Shown here: positions 46,701 through 56,819 of the stretch, piece by piece
Position numbering within the stretch: the stretch's first letter is position 1
Layout of the letters: each line of letters opens with the position of its first letter
From: Costus lasius
Taxonomy: Eukaryota > Streptophyta > Magnoliopsida > Zingiberales > Costaceae
Assembly: GCA_027563935.2 (NCBI GenBank)
Contig: CM050452.1
Coordinates: forward strand, 34,790,850 to 34,854,849
Direction: 5' to 3'
Length of the DNA: 64,000 nt
Program-made: the position numbers and the translations under genes
Notes under the pieces: generated by a model
Seen by the model: the letters and a program-made list of their open reading frames with translations, nothing else
Told to the model about the DNA's origin: nothing
The model's database searches: none

Positions 46701-47308
46701 ATTATTTGAATTCAACCCCATACGAATAATCATGGCAAATAACGAATTTTAATTCGGATTAGACTCCTTAGGATCGAATTACTCACCAGAAAAAAAATCG
46801 CCCACAGAGAAAACGCCAAAACAGGGGATCAGGGGTCTCCAGAAAGTTCGTCCACCACCAGTCTGCCACCACCAGCGTCAGAAATTTTGCAGGAGCGCCA
46901 AGCACAGTGAGGGGCGACAACACAAGCGGCTAGGGCAAGAGACAAACCAAAAATCGTGAGGGAGAGGAGCTCTCACGAATTTTCCCCTTTTTTTTTTTTT
47001 TTTCCACCCCAAACGGATCCAAGATCCAATAACCCAATTAACTTAAGTGGAAATCGGCTTTAATGGGCTTACCTGGGCTTAACCACCATGCGCCACTCCA
47101 ATAACACAGAAATATGCGCCACCATGGTGGAAGAATTCCAGGAGCAAATAGTCAAGGTTGAGGGTTCGAAGCCCCAACAAAATAATTATTTTTGCCCTGT
47201 AGGGAAAAGTCCTACAATTAGGCAAAAATCCCAAAATTTTAACCGATAAAAATACAGAAACTGAATTTCTAACCTTAAATCATAATTCAGAAAATCAAGG
47301 GCGTTACA
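43764..47308 (-). repeat. 5' LTR of gypsy-2
   Basis: 3545 bp, apparently identical to 36598-40144 except for the T run. It ends at 47308 with GCGTTACA and is followed by the target copy GCCGC. Confidence 0.93.
44785..45327. repeat. 76-bp minisatellite, 7 units, gypsy-2 right LTR
   Basis: Seven units in the same order as in the left LTR, including the internal CCAATACCC variant. Confidence 0.9.
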
Positions 47309-47313
47309 GCCGC

Positions 47314-50300
47314 AAGGGCGGTTTGTGATGCTTATGAAAAGCACGTCAATGATAGCATTGATGTCGCTTGCCTGATGCTAGCGTCTATGACGCCACCGCT
47401 GCAGCGTCAGCATGAGGATATGTCGGCTATAGAAATTATAGCGAACCTCAAGATGCTGTATGCTGCACAGGCGAGGACAGAACGCTATAATCTGACAAAG
47501 CTTTTCTTTCAGAGCAAACTGGCTGAAGGGAGCCCAGTGGGAGCTCACGTGCTCAAGATGATTGGGCACAAGGAGGCTCTGGAGAAACTGGGGCATACCA
47601 TCAACCAGGAACTTGCTGTAGACATTATTCTGCAGTCTCTCCCGCCCTCTTTCGATGCGTTCATTATTAATTTTAATATGAACAAGATCGATTGTACCCC
47701 GGCAGAGCTGCTGAATATGCTCTTGACAACTGAGGAGACTCTGAAGGGAAAGCCTTCAACCTCTGTCTTAATGGTTCCTTCTAGGAACAAGAAGAAGGGG
47801 AAGAAGGGCAAAGCCCCTGTCAAGAACTACAGTAAGGCTCTGAAACAAAAGGTTAAGCGGTCGAAGGACAACAGGTGTTTCCACTGTGGCCAGCTGGGTC
47901 ACTGGAAAAAGGACTGTAAAGCGCTCCAAGGAGATAAGAGGGGAAGCATCGCTTCTGGCTCAGGTATATATGTGACTGAGGTCATGTTATCTTCTTCTTC
48001 TATTTCATGGGTGTTGGACACTGCATGTGGAGTTCACATTTGTTCAAATGTGCAGGAACTCAAGAGAAGAAGACAGGTGGGACAGCATGAGGTGGACCTA
48101 CGCGTTGGAAACGGGGCACGGGTTGCTGCTGTTGCTGTAGGAGACTATTTCATCTCATTACCATCTGGCATTGTATTAGAACTAAACAGTTGTTACTTTG
48201 TTCCCAGTATTACTAAAAATATTGTCTCTATTCCTGCTCTTGTCAGGAAAGGATTTGCCTTTGAATGCAATATTTCAAAGTGTGTACTTTCTCTTGATAA
48301 TATTGTTTATGCTACTGGTTCAATTAACAATGGGTTATTCATGTTGGACATGGAATATTCTATACAAAACATTGATAATAAGAAAGCCAAGTATGCTGAA
48401 GACAGCACCTTGTTATGGCATAGTCGTTTAGGCCATATTAACAAGAAGCGCATTAAGCGGTTGCATGATCATGGACTGCTGGGATCATTCTCCTATGAGG
48501 AGATTGATACATGCAAAGCTTGTTTGATGGGTAAAATGACGAAGTCACCTTTTCCTAACAAAGGTCAAAGGGCTTCAGGTTTACTTGACCTTATACACAG
48601 TGATGTGTGTGGGCCATTTAGTAAACATGCCAGAGGTGGCTATCAGTACTTCATTACATTTACTGATGATTTCAGTAGATATGGTTATGTCTATCTAATG
48701 AGACATAAGAGTGAATCCTTTGACAAGTTCAAAGAGTTCAAGAATGAAGTACAGAATCAGCTAGGCCGAAATATCAAGGCACTTCGTTCTGATCGAGGTG
48801 GAGAATACCTGAGTCATGCGTTTACTGACTATCTGAAGGAGTGTGGGATTATCTCACAGCTCACTCCGCCAGGAACACCGCAATGGAATGGTGTGTCCGA
48901 GAGGAGAAATAGAACGTTACTTGATATGGTTCGTTCTATGATGAGTCAGGCTACTCTTCCATATTCCTTTTGGGGATTTGCACTGGAGACAGCTGCAAAG
49001 GTACTAAACCGAGTGCCATCCAAGGCAGTTTCAAAGACACCATATGAATTATGGTATGGGAAACAGCCGAGCTTGACATTTATCAGGATCTGGGGTTGCG
49101 AGGCTTATGTCAAAAAGCTCGCCTCTGGGAAACTGGAGAGCAGATCTGAGAAATGTATCTTTGTCGGTTACCCTAAGGAAACTAAGGGTTATTATTTCTA
49201 CGATCCCAAAGAGAACAAAGTATTTGTTGCTCGGACGGCCATATTTCTTGAGAAGGAGTTTCTTCTGCAAGAAGCCAGTGGGAGAGAAATAAAGCTGGAT
49301 GAGAATCCAGAGGATGGACAAAGTAGTCAAGCACAGATGGATGTGCATGAGCCAGTGGATCAGGTTATTGAACAACCTGAGGCTCAGATATCACGGGAAC
49401 CGCGAAGATCGGGAAGGATCCGTCGTCAGCCTGAGCGCTATGACGGAGTCTACATCATTGATAATGATGAACCCCTTACTTATGCGGATGCGGTCAGTGG
49501 ACCGGAGTCAGCTAGATGGCTTGAAGCTATGCGAGCCGAGATGGACTCCATGTCAGATAACCAAGTCTGGGATTTGGTTGATCCGCCTCCGGGAGTTATC
49601 CCTATAGGCTGTAAATGGATCTTCAAGAAGAAGATTGACATGGATGGTAACGTGGTTACCTATAAAGGCAGGCTAGTTGCGAAAGGTTTCAAACAAATCT
49701 ACGGGATAGATTATGATGAAACTTTCTCTCCTGTAGCCATGTTCAAGTCTATTCGGATTCTTTTCGCGATAGCAGCATATTACGATTATGAGATCTGGCA
49801 GATGGATGTGAAAACAACTTTCCTTAATGGAAATCTGGATGAGGATGTGTACATGACACAACCTGAAGGTTTCACTCATCCAGCAGATCGTCATAAAATA
49901 TGCAAGTTAAAGAAGTCTATTTATGGACTTAAACAAGCATCTAGAAGCTGGAATATTCGTTTTGATGAATCAATCTCTGAGTTTGGCTTCATCAAGAACG
50001 AGGACGACCCGTGTGTATATAAGAGGTTTAGTGGGAGCGTGATTACATTCCTAGTCCTCTACGTCGATGACATCTTGATCATTGGAAATGATATTCCAGA
50101 AATGCATGCGGTTAAGGCATGGCTAAGGAAATGTTTCCAGATGAAAGATTTAGGAGAAGCAGCCTATGTATTAGGAGTGAAGATCTACAGGGATAGATCT
50201 AAGAGGCTTCTCGGGCTGTGCCAGAGTACTTACATCGATAAAGTCCTGGAGAGATTCCATTTAGAGAATTCTAAAAGAGGATATCTTCCAGTCAGACATG

Positions 50301-51043
50301 GTCTGAATCTTTCAAAGAGTGAGTGTCCACAAACACAGACTGAGAAAGATGAAATGGACAATACGCCTTATGCTTCGGCTATTGGATCCATTATGTATGC
50401 GATGTTGTGTACTCGCCCAGACGTCGCTTACGGGTTAAGCGTGACCAGTCGGTTCCAAAGTAATCCAGGTATGGCGCACTGGATTGCAGTCAAGAACATT
50501 TTAAAATATCTGCGGAGGACCAAAGATATGTTCTTGATATATGGTGGTCAGGAAGAACTCAGTATAGAAGGATATACTGACGCTTCGTTCCAGTCGGACC
50601 AGGATGATTTCCGATCGCAATCAGGCTATGTTTTTAGCTTGAATGGTGGAGCGGTGGTGTGGAAAAGTTTCAAACAGTCAACTGTTGCTGATTCCACAAC
50701 AGAAGCCGAGTATGTTGCAGCCTCGGAAGCATCCAAGGAGGCAGTGTGGATTCGTAAGTTCGTGAGAGAACTTGGTGTTGTTCCTTCGAGTGTCGATCCT
50801 TTGGTTATCTTCTGTGATAACACTGGAGCAATCGCACAAGCAAAGGAACCACGGTCGCACCAGAAGTCCAAGCACATACAGAGACGGTTTCACTTGATCC
50901 GGGAGATCATAGATCGTGGCGAGATCAAAATATGCAAGGTTCATACAGACGACAATCTGGCTGACCCGCTTACCAAGCCTCTGGCGCAGCAGAAGCATGA
51001 GAAGCACTGTAATAATATGGGTTTGAGATTTCTCAACCATTAG
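47314..51043 (+). pseudogene. gag-pol: copia-2 gag-pol, remaining 1243 codons, otherwise open
   Basis: The frame continues from 36597 after gypsy-2. It has every domain seen in copia-1: UBN2-type Gag, CFHCGQLGHWKKDC knuckle, WVLDTACG protease, integrase with the usual HSDVCGP, RT with YVDD, RNase H and the C-terminal NLADPLTKPL. No stop or frameshift is visible. Differences include KTTFLNG instead of KTAFLNG in RT. The in-frame start inside this piece (near 47375) is not the real start, which is at 36443. The gene is dead only because gypsy-2 split it. Confidence 0.93.
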
Positions 51044-51052
51044 ATTAAGTGC

Positions 51053-51062
51053 AAGTGGGAGA
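51053..51062 (+). other. Polypurine tract of copia-2
   Basis: AAGTGGGAGA one base before the 3' LTR, identical to copia-1. Confidence 0.85.
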
Positions 51063-51063
51063 T

Positions 51064-52776
51064 TGTTGGGGTATGCCCTTAAGGCTAATGTTTGAGGCCT
51101 TGGGATTGAAACAGTATCATGTAATAAACTCTTATGTTTATAAAGGCATGGTTGTTATTCAAGTTTGTTACCTTGTCTGCTGTAATAAGTGTACTTCTGA
51201 ATAATGTCTCAAAGCTGTTCAGCTAGGCTGACATGCAGTAATGTCCTTAGTCGATATATCTTGGTGAACATGAGACAGCCTTGATATGATTGAGACTAAT
51301 ATGTATTCTAATCTTATAGGATGCTTCGAGCATGGAATAAGATGTAGACTCATGGGTACATTGGATGTACTGGACAGACCCTACTAGGATATTCAATTGC
51401 TTGTCACAATGTGAATGATCCTTGATTGCAACAAGTGGCACATGTCCTCTGACTTGAGATCACTTGTGTTTCTAAATGATGATTGTCATTGTTTTGAGGT
51501 AGTTCAATATCATTTGAAACATGATGGTTATAGACTATCTTGGATAATGAGCTTGAGTCAGGTTAGGGCACTAGTGATAGATAAAGGATTGCCATCTCCT
51601 TGTTTAAGGAGTGTGATGTTCTAGAGGGGCCCCCCTGAATGAGATGATTGAGAAAGTGTATGGCCATACCCAGATGACTATGTTCATCTGATTTAATCAT
51701 GCTCATCGTATTGGAGTCACAAGCTTGACACGCTTGTCCAATAAGAACATCCAGTGGCAAAGGATACATGTATGCCTTGTGAAGTGGATTCACACTTGTG
51801 CTATGGTTTGGGTGTAGTCTTGGAAGACTCTTTCCTTTATATCGGGAGACAGTGATGTGTTGCTAGATACCCCTCACTGATCGTGATAATGTAAGTTATT
51901 GTTACCGACATTTAAAGGAAACCCTTAGGGTCGCACAATTTGATGATATGGCTTACTTAAGTCAGATCGTGTGGACTGGATTGTTTTGATTCAGTTTAAA
52001 GGAGTTTAAACTCTGATTGTAAGTGAGATCCAGTCTAATCATGTTTGATTGATTAGGGCTTGCGATCGGTAAGCTTCGATCGAGAGGATTGATGCTAGAT
52101 CGGTGAGATCAAGAGCATCATGAGATGAACGGTTAGATTGGAAACCTTAGGGTTTAGTTGATCTAGACCGATTGGCTTGGGCTGGCTTGGTTTGGCCTTT
52201 GGACCGAACACATTTACTTTGAACCGGTTCAAGAGCTTGAATGTATGGTTCATTGTTTTGGCGTTTTGATCGATTTAGTGATCATGAACGCATGGCTTAA
52301 TGGATTTTCCAATTTTGGAAAGTCATTTAGCGCATGTTCCCTTGAACGCCAAATGACTTGAACGCTCCATTCAACTCTCGTCTCCTTGCTCTTGCTTGAC
52401 GAGACTTTGGCGTGGAGAAGGCGAGGTCTTGGTGGAGGTTCGGCAAGCCTAGACATCATCTCTCATTTCCTTACCATACGAGAGGGACCCTTGAAGGACC
52501 TTGCTAGCACAAGGATCTCCAAGGAGCAAGCACATCATCTTGTGTGCGTCAACTAGGGAGAAGATCCCTTTCGATCTTTCTCTTCCAAGTCGCCATCTTC
52601 CTCATGGCTTTGGTATGGATCTAAACTTCATCAAGTTGATCATATTATCTTGCTAAGATCCATGAAAAACCCTTGCTTCCGCTTGCAATTTTTATGCGCC
52701 ACCCTTAAGGGTTTTTCGCCCCCCCTCTTGAAAGGGGTTTCATCTGCTTGCGCTCCCCCTTGAAGGGGACTCTTCA
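51064..52776 (+). repeat. 3' LTR of copia-2
   Basis: 1713 bp, same length as the 5' LTR with about six substitutions seen. It is followed by the target copy TATAC (52777-52781). Confidence 0.93.
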
Positions 52777-52781
52777 TATAC

Positions 52782-52988
52782 AAGTTGCGAAGTTTTATTT
52801 GATTGAATTGTGGATCTAGAGGGTTGAATTCTAAGAATGATATGTTTGCTTAAAGTTTTATAAATCAATTGATGGAATTTTTCATTGATGATTGTATTTT
52901 TGAAATTTATTGAGCATGAAAAGGTTATTCTTTTAATCAAGTTTTGATTTTTTCTTGAGGACAAGCAAAGTTTGAGCCTTATGTATTT
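52782..52988 (+). other. End of element C internal region, with conserved purine-rich motif
   Basis: After copia-2, C resumes here up to its 3' LTR. TTGAGGACAAGCAAAG at 52955-52970 also occurs in D (reverse, near 61598). It may be the polypurine tract, but it stands 18 bases before the LTR rather than next to it. GAGCCTTATGTA follows and recurs inside C near 20836 and in D. Confidence 0.6.
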
Positions 52989-53247
52989 TGATGACACCAA
53001 AATATATAGTATATTTTGTATCATTCTATGTATCTTTTCATGCTAAATTGAGGATCTTTTTGCTTATTTTTACGTTGAATTAATCAAATATTGCAAAGTC
53101 TACTTCTATTTTGGTTTTTCATGGTTTTCAGGTAAAAAGGCATTATTTCAAGGCGTTTTCAAGCAAAATCAAACACATAAAAGAGTTACCATCATCAAGA
53201 GGAGGTCACCCAAGAAATTTCACGTAAAACGGAGCAACTTAGTAAAA

Positions 53248-53608
53248 TACGGCAGTGCCGTAATCCATTTTACGGTACTGTAATTTCAGACAGTACTGTA
53301 AAATTAGAACACTGCCGTAATTTGGAGGATTTTTCGGACAGAAAGTTTTTGTGATTTTACGGCACTGCCGTAAAGAATTACACTACCGTATTTTTCAGCG
53401 CTTTCAGAACAGAAACCTTTGCTGATTTTACGGTACTACCGTAAGCCATTTTACGGTGCAGTATTTCCCAGGCGATTCAGACCAGAGAACTCAGCCAATT
53501 TTATGGCACGGCCGTAAACTATTTTAGGGTACCGTATTTTGGGTAATTTTTGATCAGAAACTTGTGAAGAAATTACGGCACTACCGTAATATATTTTACG
53601 GTACCGTA
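53248..53608 (+). repeat. TACGG palindrome array in C 3' LTR
   Basis: Same array as 16058-16417: perfect TACGGCAGTGCCGTA at 53248-53262 and TACGGTACCGTA at 53597-53608. Several palindromes intact here are broken in the 5' LTR and the reverse, as expected for independent decay. Confidence 0.8.
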
Positions 53609-53959
53609 ATTGTAGTTAAAAACGCGATTTTTTCGCTCCGAAACTTGCGAAGGCCATAACTTTGGATCTATAACTCCAAATTGAGATCTGAAAGATGTTC
53701 CGGACTCGTCTTTAAGAGGAAAAGACGCAAAAAGTAAAAGCACCAATGTTTATCCAGATTTGAGGGAGCAATCAATAGAGAGGTGGTTAGGGTTTGTTCT
53801 CATGCCGAGAGGCGTAGAGTGCACCGCAGGCCATGAGTTTCACGCAGAAGCTTCGCCTAGAGGAGAGGAAGATACCACAGAAGTTTCAGAGCGTTAGGAG
53901 TCCGATCGGAGGAGGAATCAACGAAACAGCGGTGACAGCGCTGTTCATCGAAGCAAATT

Positions 53960-53985
53960 ACGGCTGTAAAGGATTTTACAGCCGT
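53960..53985 (+). other. Perfect 11-bp hairpin in C 3' LTR
   Basis: Identical to the hairpin at 16769-16794 (arms ACGGCTGTAAA and TTTACAGCCGT). Confidence 0.7.
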
Positions 53986-54397
53986 GTTGTAACGTTGTTT
54001 CTCCTTTCTTTTTATTTTATGATCACTCTAAAACTATGATTTATTGTATCTCCTCCTTCATGCAAGCTTAATACTATTTTGGGACATGGGGTGTAATCCC
54101 CTTGATTCTTAATGATTAGATAACTCTTCTCTTTTCGTCATGATAATTTTTGCTATGATAATTTTACTTTTGTGATGGATTGTTCTTAGACTCTCTATAG
54201 ATCTATGTTATTATCCATGTTTTAGAGTTTTCGCAATGAGACTGAAAGGTAATTGCTTGAGAACTTGGAACCCTAGAATTGCATGTTAGGATCCTTTCCT
54301 TAGGTTAGATCTAATTTGATATGTTCTAGTAGATTAATTGCCATGATAGTAATATGAATCTATGGATCGAGTCTATTTATCAAACATGGAGATCTTG

Positions 54398-54624
54398 CAC
54401 GAAAGTGAGGATCGGAACGTTGGAGATCCATGAGTAAAACTAGTGTTGAGGCTCGGATGCACGAAAGTGATCCTTGAGATTCCACTAGAGATTATCAACC
54501 TAGAATTCGGATGAACAAAAGTGATCTTGAGTTCTTTGATTGATGATTTACTTATCTTTAGCATTAGGATAGATCTTGCGCAAAAGCGAGGATTGGTCCC
54601 TGCATGATTGTCTGCACGAAAGTG
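54398..54624 (+). other. Mini-hairpins in C 3' LTR
   Basis: CACGAAAGTG at 54398-54407, 54460-54469 and 54615-54624; CGCAAAAGCG at 54589-54598 (loop changed); the third copy is degraded near 54514. Same order as in the 5' LTR. Confidence 0.6.
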
Positions 54625-54905
54625 AGATAATCCCTTTATGAAGTAAATTAGGTCTTTATCGAAGCAAGATTTGATTGACGAACCTTTATTTATATCTTAC
54701 CATTGAAATTAAGGTGGATGAAACCCTAGTCCCATGTTTATCTCTCTGATTATCCTTCGTGTTAACTATACTGCTTACTTTCATCATATTCGGTTTACTT
54801 AGCTAGCGAGAAAATAATTATTTGGTAATTAACAATAAGGTCTCTGTGGATCGATATTTTTATTACTTCAATAATTCCATGCACTTGCGGAATCCTATCA
54901 CCGGG

Positions 54906-55059
54906 GAACCAGACATAGCCAATATCGGCTAAATCGTAAACTTGATAGACTAGATACTTTCTGTTTTTGCTTGCTTTTTTATTTTTATTTTAGTTCATTT
55001 GTTAATACTTCTCGTCTTCTTTCTTTCTTCAAGCTTGTATTATTCTCTGGTCTGCCAAT
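54906..55059 (+). other. Element B leader resumed after element C
   Basis: Starts GAACC directly after the copied CCGGG, completing the B primer site. A GATAGACTAGATAC stretch resembles the leader of A and C. It is cut at 55060 by a solo copia LTR and resumes at 56787. Confidence 0.7.
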
Positions 55060-56781
55060 TGTTGGGGTATGCCCTTAAGGCTAATGTTTGAGGCCTTGGG
55101 ATTGTATAAGTGTCATGTAATAAACTCTTAAGTTTATAAAGGCATGGTTATTATTCAGTTTGTTACCTTGTCTGCTGTAATGAGAGTACTTCTGAATAAT
55201 GTCTCAAAGCTGTTCAGCTAGGCTGACAGGCTATAAGTCCTTAGTCAAGATATCTTGGTGAACATGAGACAGCCTTGATATGATTGAGACTAATATGTGT
55301 GCTAATCTTATAGGATGCTTCGAGCATGGAATAAGATGAAGACTCATGGGTGCATTGGATGTACTGGACAGACCCTACTAGGATATTCAATTGCTTGTCA
55401 CAATGTGAATGATCCTTGTAAGCAACAAGTGGCACATGTCCTTTGACTTGAGATCACTTGTGTTTCTAAATGATGAATGTCATTATTTTGAGGTAGTTCA
55501 ATATCATTTGAAAGATAATGATTATAGACTATCTTGGATAATGATCATGAGTCAGGTTAGGACACTAGTGATAGATATAGGATTGCCGTCTCCTTGTTCA
55601 AGGAGTGTGATGTTCTAAAGGGCCCCCCTATATGAGATGATTGAGATAGTGTATGGCCATACCCAGATGACTATGTTCATCTGATCTAGTCATGCTCATC
55701 GTATTGGAGTTACAAGCTTGACCCGCTTGTCCAATAAGAACATCCAGTGGCAAAGGACACTTGTATGCCTAGTGAAACTGAATCACACTTGTGCTATGGG
55801 TTGGGTGTAGTCTTGGAAGACTCTTTCCTTTATATCGGGAGACAGTGATGTGTTGCTAGATACCCCTCACTGATCGTGATAACGTAAGTTATCGTTACCG
55901 ACATTTAAAGGAAACCCTCAGGGTCACACAATTTGGTGATATGGCTTTCTTTAAGTCAGATCGTGTGGACTGAATTATTTGGGTTCAGTTTAAAGGGATT
56001 TAAACTCTGATTGTAAGTGAGATCTAGCCTGATCATGTTTGATTGATTAGGGCTTGAGATCGGTAAGCTTCGATCGAGAGAGCAGATGCTAGATCGGTGA
56101 GATCAGGAGCATCGAGAGATGAACGGTTAGATCTGAAACCTTAGGGGTTAATATGATTTAGACCAAGTGGCTTGGCTTAATTGGTCTTTGAACCAAACCT
56201 AATTGAACCGGTTCACTAGGGTGAACGCATGGTTCAATTTAAGAGATGTTTTCGGTTGGTTCACTTAGGGTGAACGCAAGGAATTAAGGGGGCTTTAATG
56301 AAGGGGGTTACACATTAAATGGTAACCGTTTCTTTCATTTGATGAGCTCTCTCTCCCTTTCGGTTTGGATTCGAGAGTGAGAGTTTTTGGCTAGCACTCA
56401 CGACGAGGAGAAGGGGAGGACGAAAACAAGAACTCTCGGCCCTAGCATCATCTTATCATCCTACCACTCGAGAAGGACAACTTGGCATTTTGCTAGCACA
56501 AAAGTTGCGCAAGTTGGAAGCCTTCATCACTTAGTGTGTGTCTTCTAAGGAGAAGATCCCTTTCGATCTTTCTTCTTCCAAGCCGCCATCCATCCATGGC
56601 ATTGGTAAGATCATAACTTGATCTAAAGTTCAATTAAGTTGATCATATAGCTATACCATTTGCGATCTTATGAAACCCTAAAAGTCTATGCTTCCGCTAT
56701 CAAAGTTTTGAATGCGCCCCCCTCTCGAAAGGGGTTCTTACCTTAGGGTTTTCTCGCTCCCCCTTGAAGGGGATTCCTGCA
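55060..56781 (+). mobile_element. Solo Ty1/copia LTR in element B (1722 bp)
   Basis: TGTTGGGGTATGCCC to TTCCTGCA, with perfect target duplication CCAAT at 55055-55059 and 56782-56786. It belongs to the same LTR family as copia-1 and copia-2 but differs clearly over its last 700 bp. No internal sequence remains. Confidence 0.93.
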
Positions 56782-56819
56782 CCAATCTTGTGTTTGCTAA
56801 TAACTATTATAATAGGAAG

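Larger units (their letters stand above)
36598..47308 (-). mobile_element. gypsy-2: Ty3/gypsy chromovirus copy with a different internal deletion
   Basis: LTRs 36598-40144 (3547 bp) and 43764-47308 (3545 bp), target duplication GCCGC at 36593-36597 and 47309-47313. I saw no substitution between the LTRs, only a T-run length change near 39825. The internal part is 3619 bp. It keeps the RT, RNase H and integrase region lost in gypsy-1 but lacks about 1103 bp covering the Gag C-terminus, protease and RT start. Same family, same orientation and about 600 bp from gypsy-1. Confidence 0.95.
21800..52776 (+). mobile_element. copia-2: Ty1/copia element split by two gypsy elements
   Basis: LTRs 21800-23512 and 51064-52776 are both 1713 bp, TGTTGG to TCTTCA, with target duplication TATAC at 21795-21799 and 52777-52781. 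Internal sequence totals about 5.70 kb once gypsy-1 and gypsy-2 are removed, against 5688 bp in copia-1. I saw about six substitutions between the LTRs (near 22332, 22751, 22795, 22979, 23047 and 23062 in the left copy), so it is older than copia-1 but still recent. It lies inside element C. Confidence 0.95.
15799..54900 (+). mobile_element. Element C: pol-less Athila-like LTR element, carrying copia-2
   Basis: C has LTRs at 15799-17713 (1915 bp) and 52989-54900 (1912 bp), both starting TGATGACACC and ending in CA, and target duplication CCGGG at 15794-15798 and 54901-54905. Without copia-2 and its duplicated target it is about 8.1 kb. Internally it has an Asp-type primer site, one decayed acidic zinc-knuckle ORF, a hairpin after the stop, a palindrome array and a long 3' noncoding part. 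No protease, reverse transcriptase, RNase H or integrase was found, so it must rely on another element. Element D (right edge) is a second copy of the type. The LTRs differ at roughly 5% of positions where compared, so C is older than copia-2. Confidence 0.85.
52989..54900 (+). repeat. 3' LTR of element C
   Basis: 1912 bp, TGATGACACC to CCTATCA. About 95% like the 5' LTR where compared, but the final 30 bases resemble the B/E LTR end (CATGCACTTGCGG then AATCCTATCA) instead of the A/D end seen in the 5' LTR. It is followed by CCGGG, the target copy. Confidence 0.85.
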
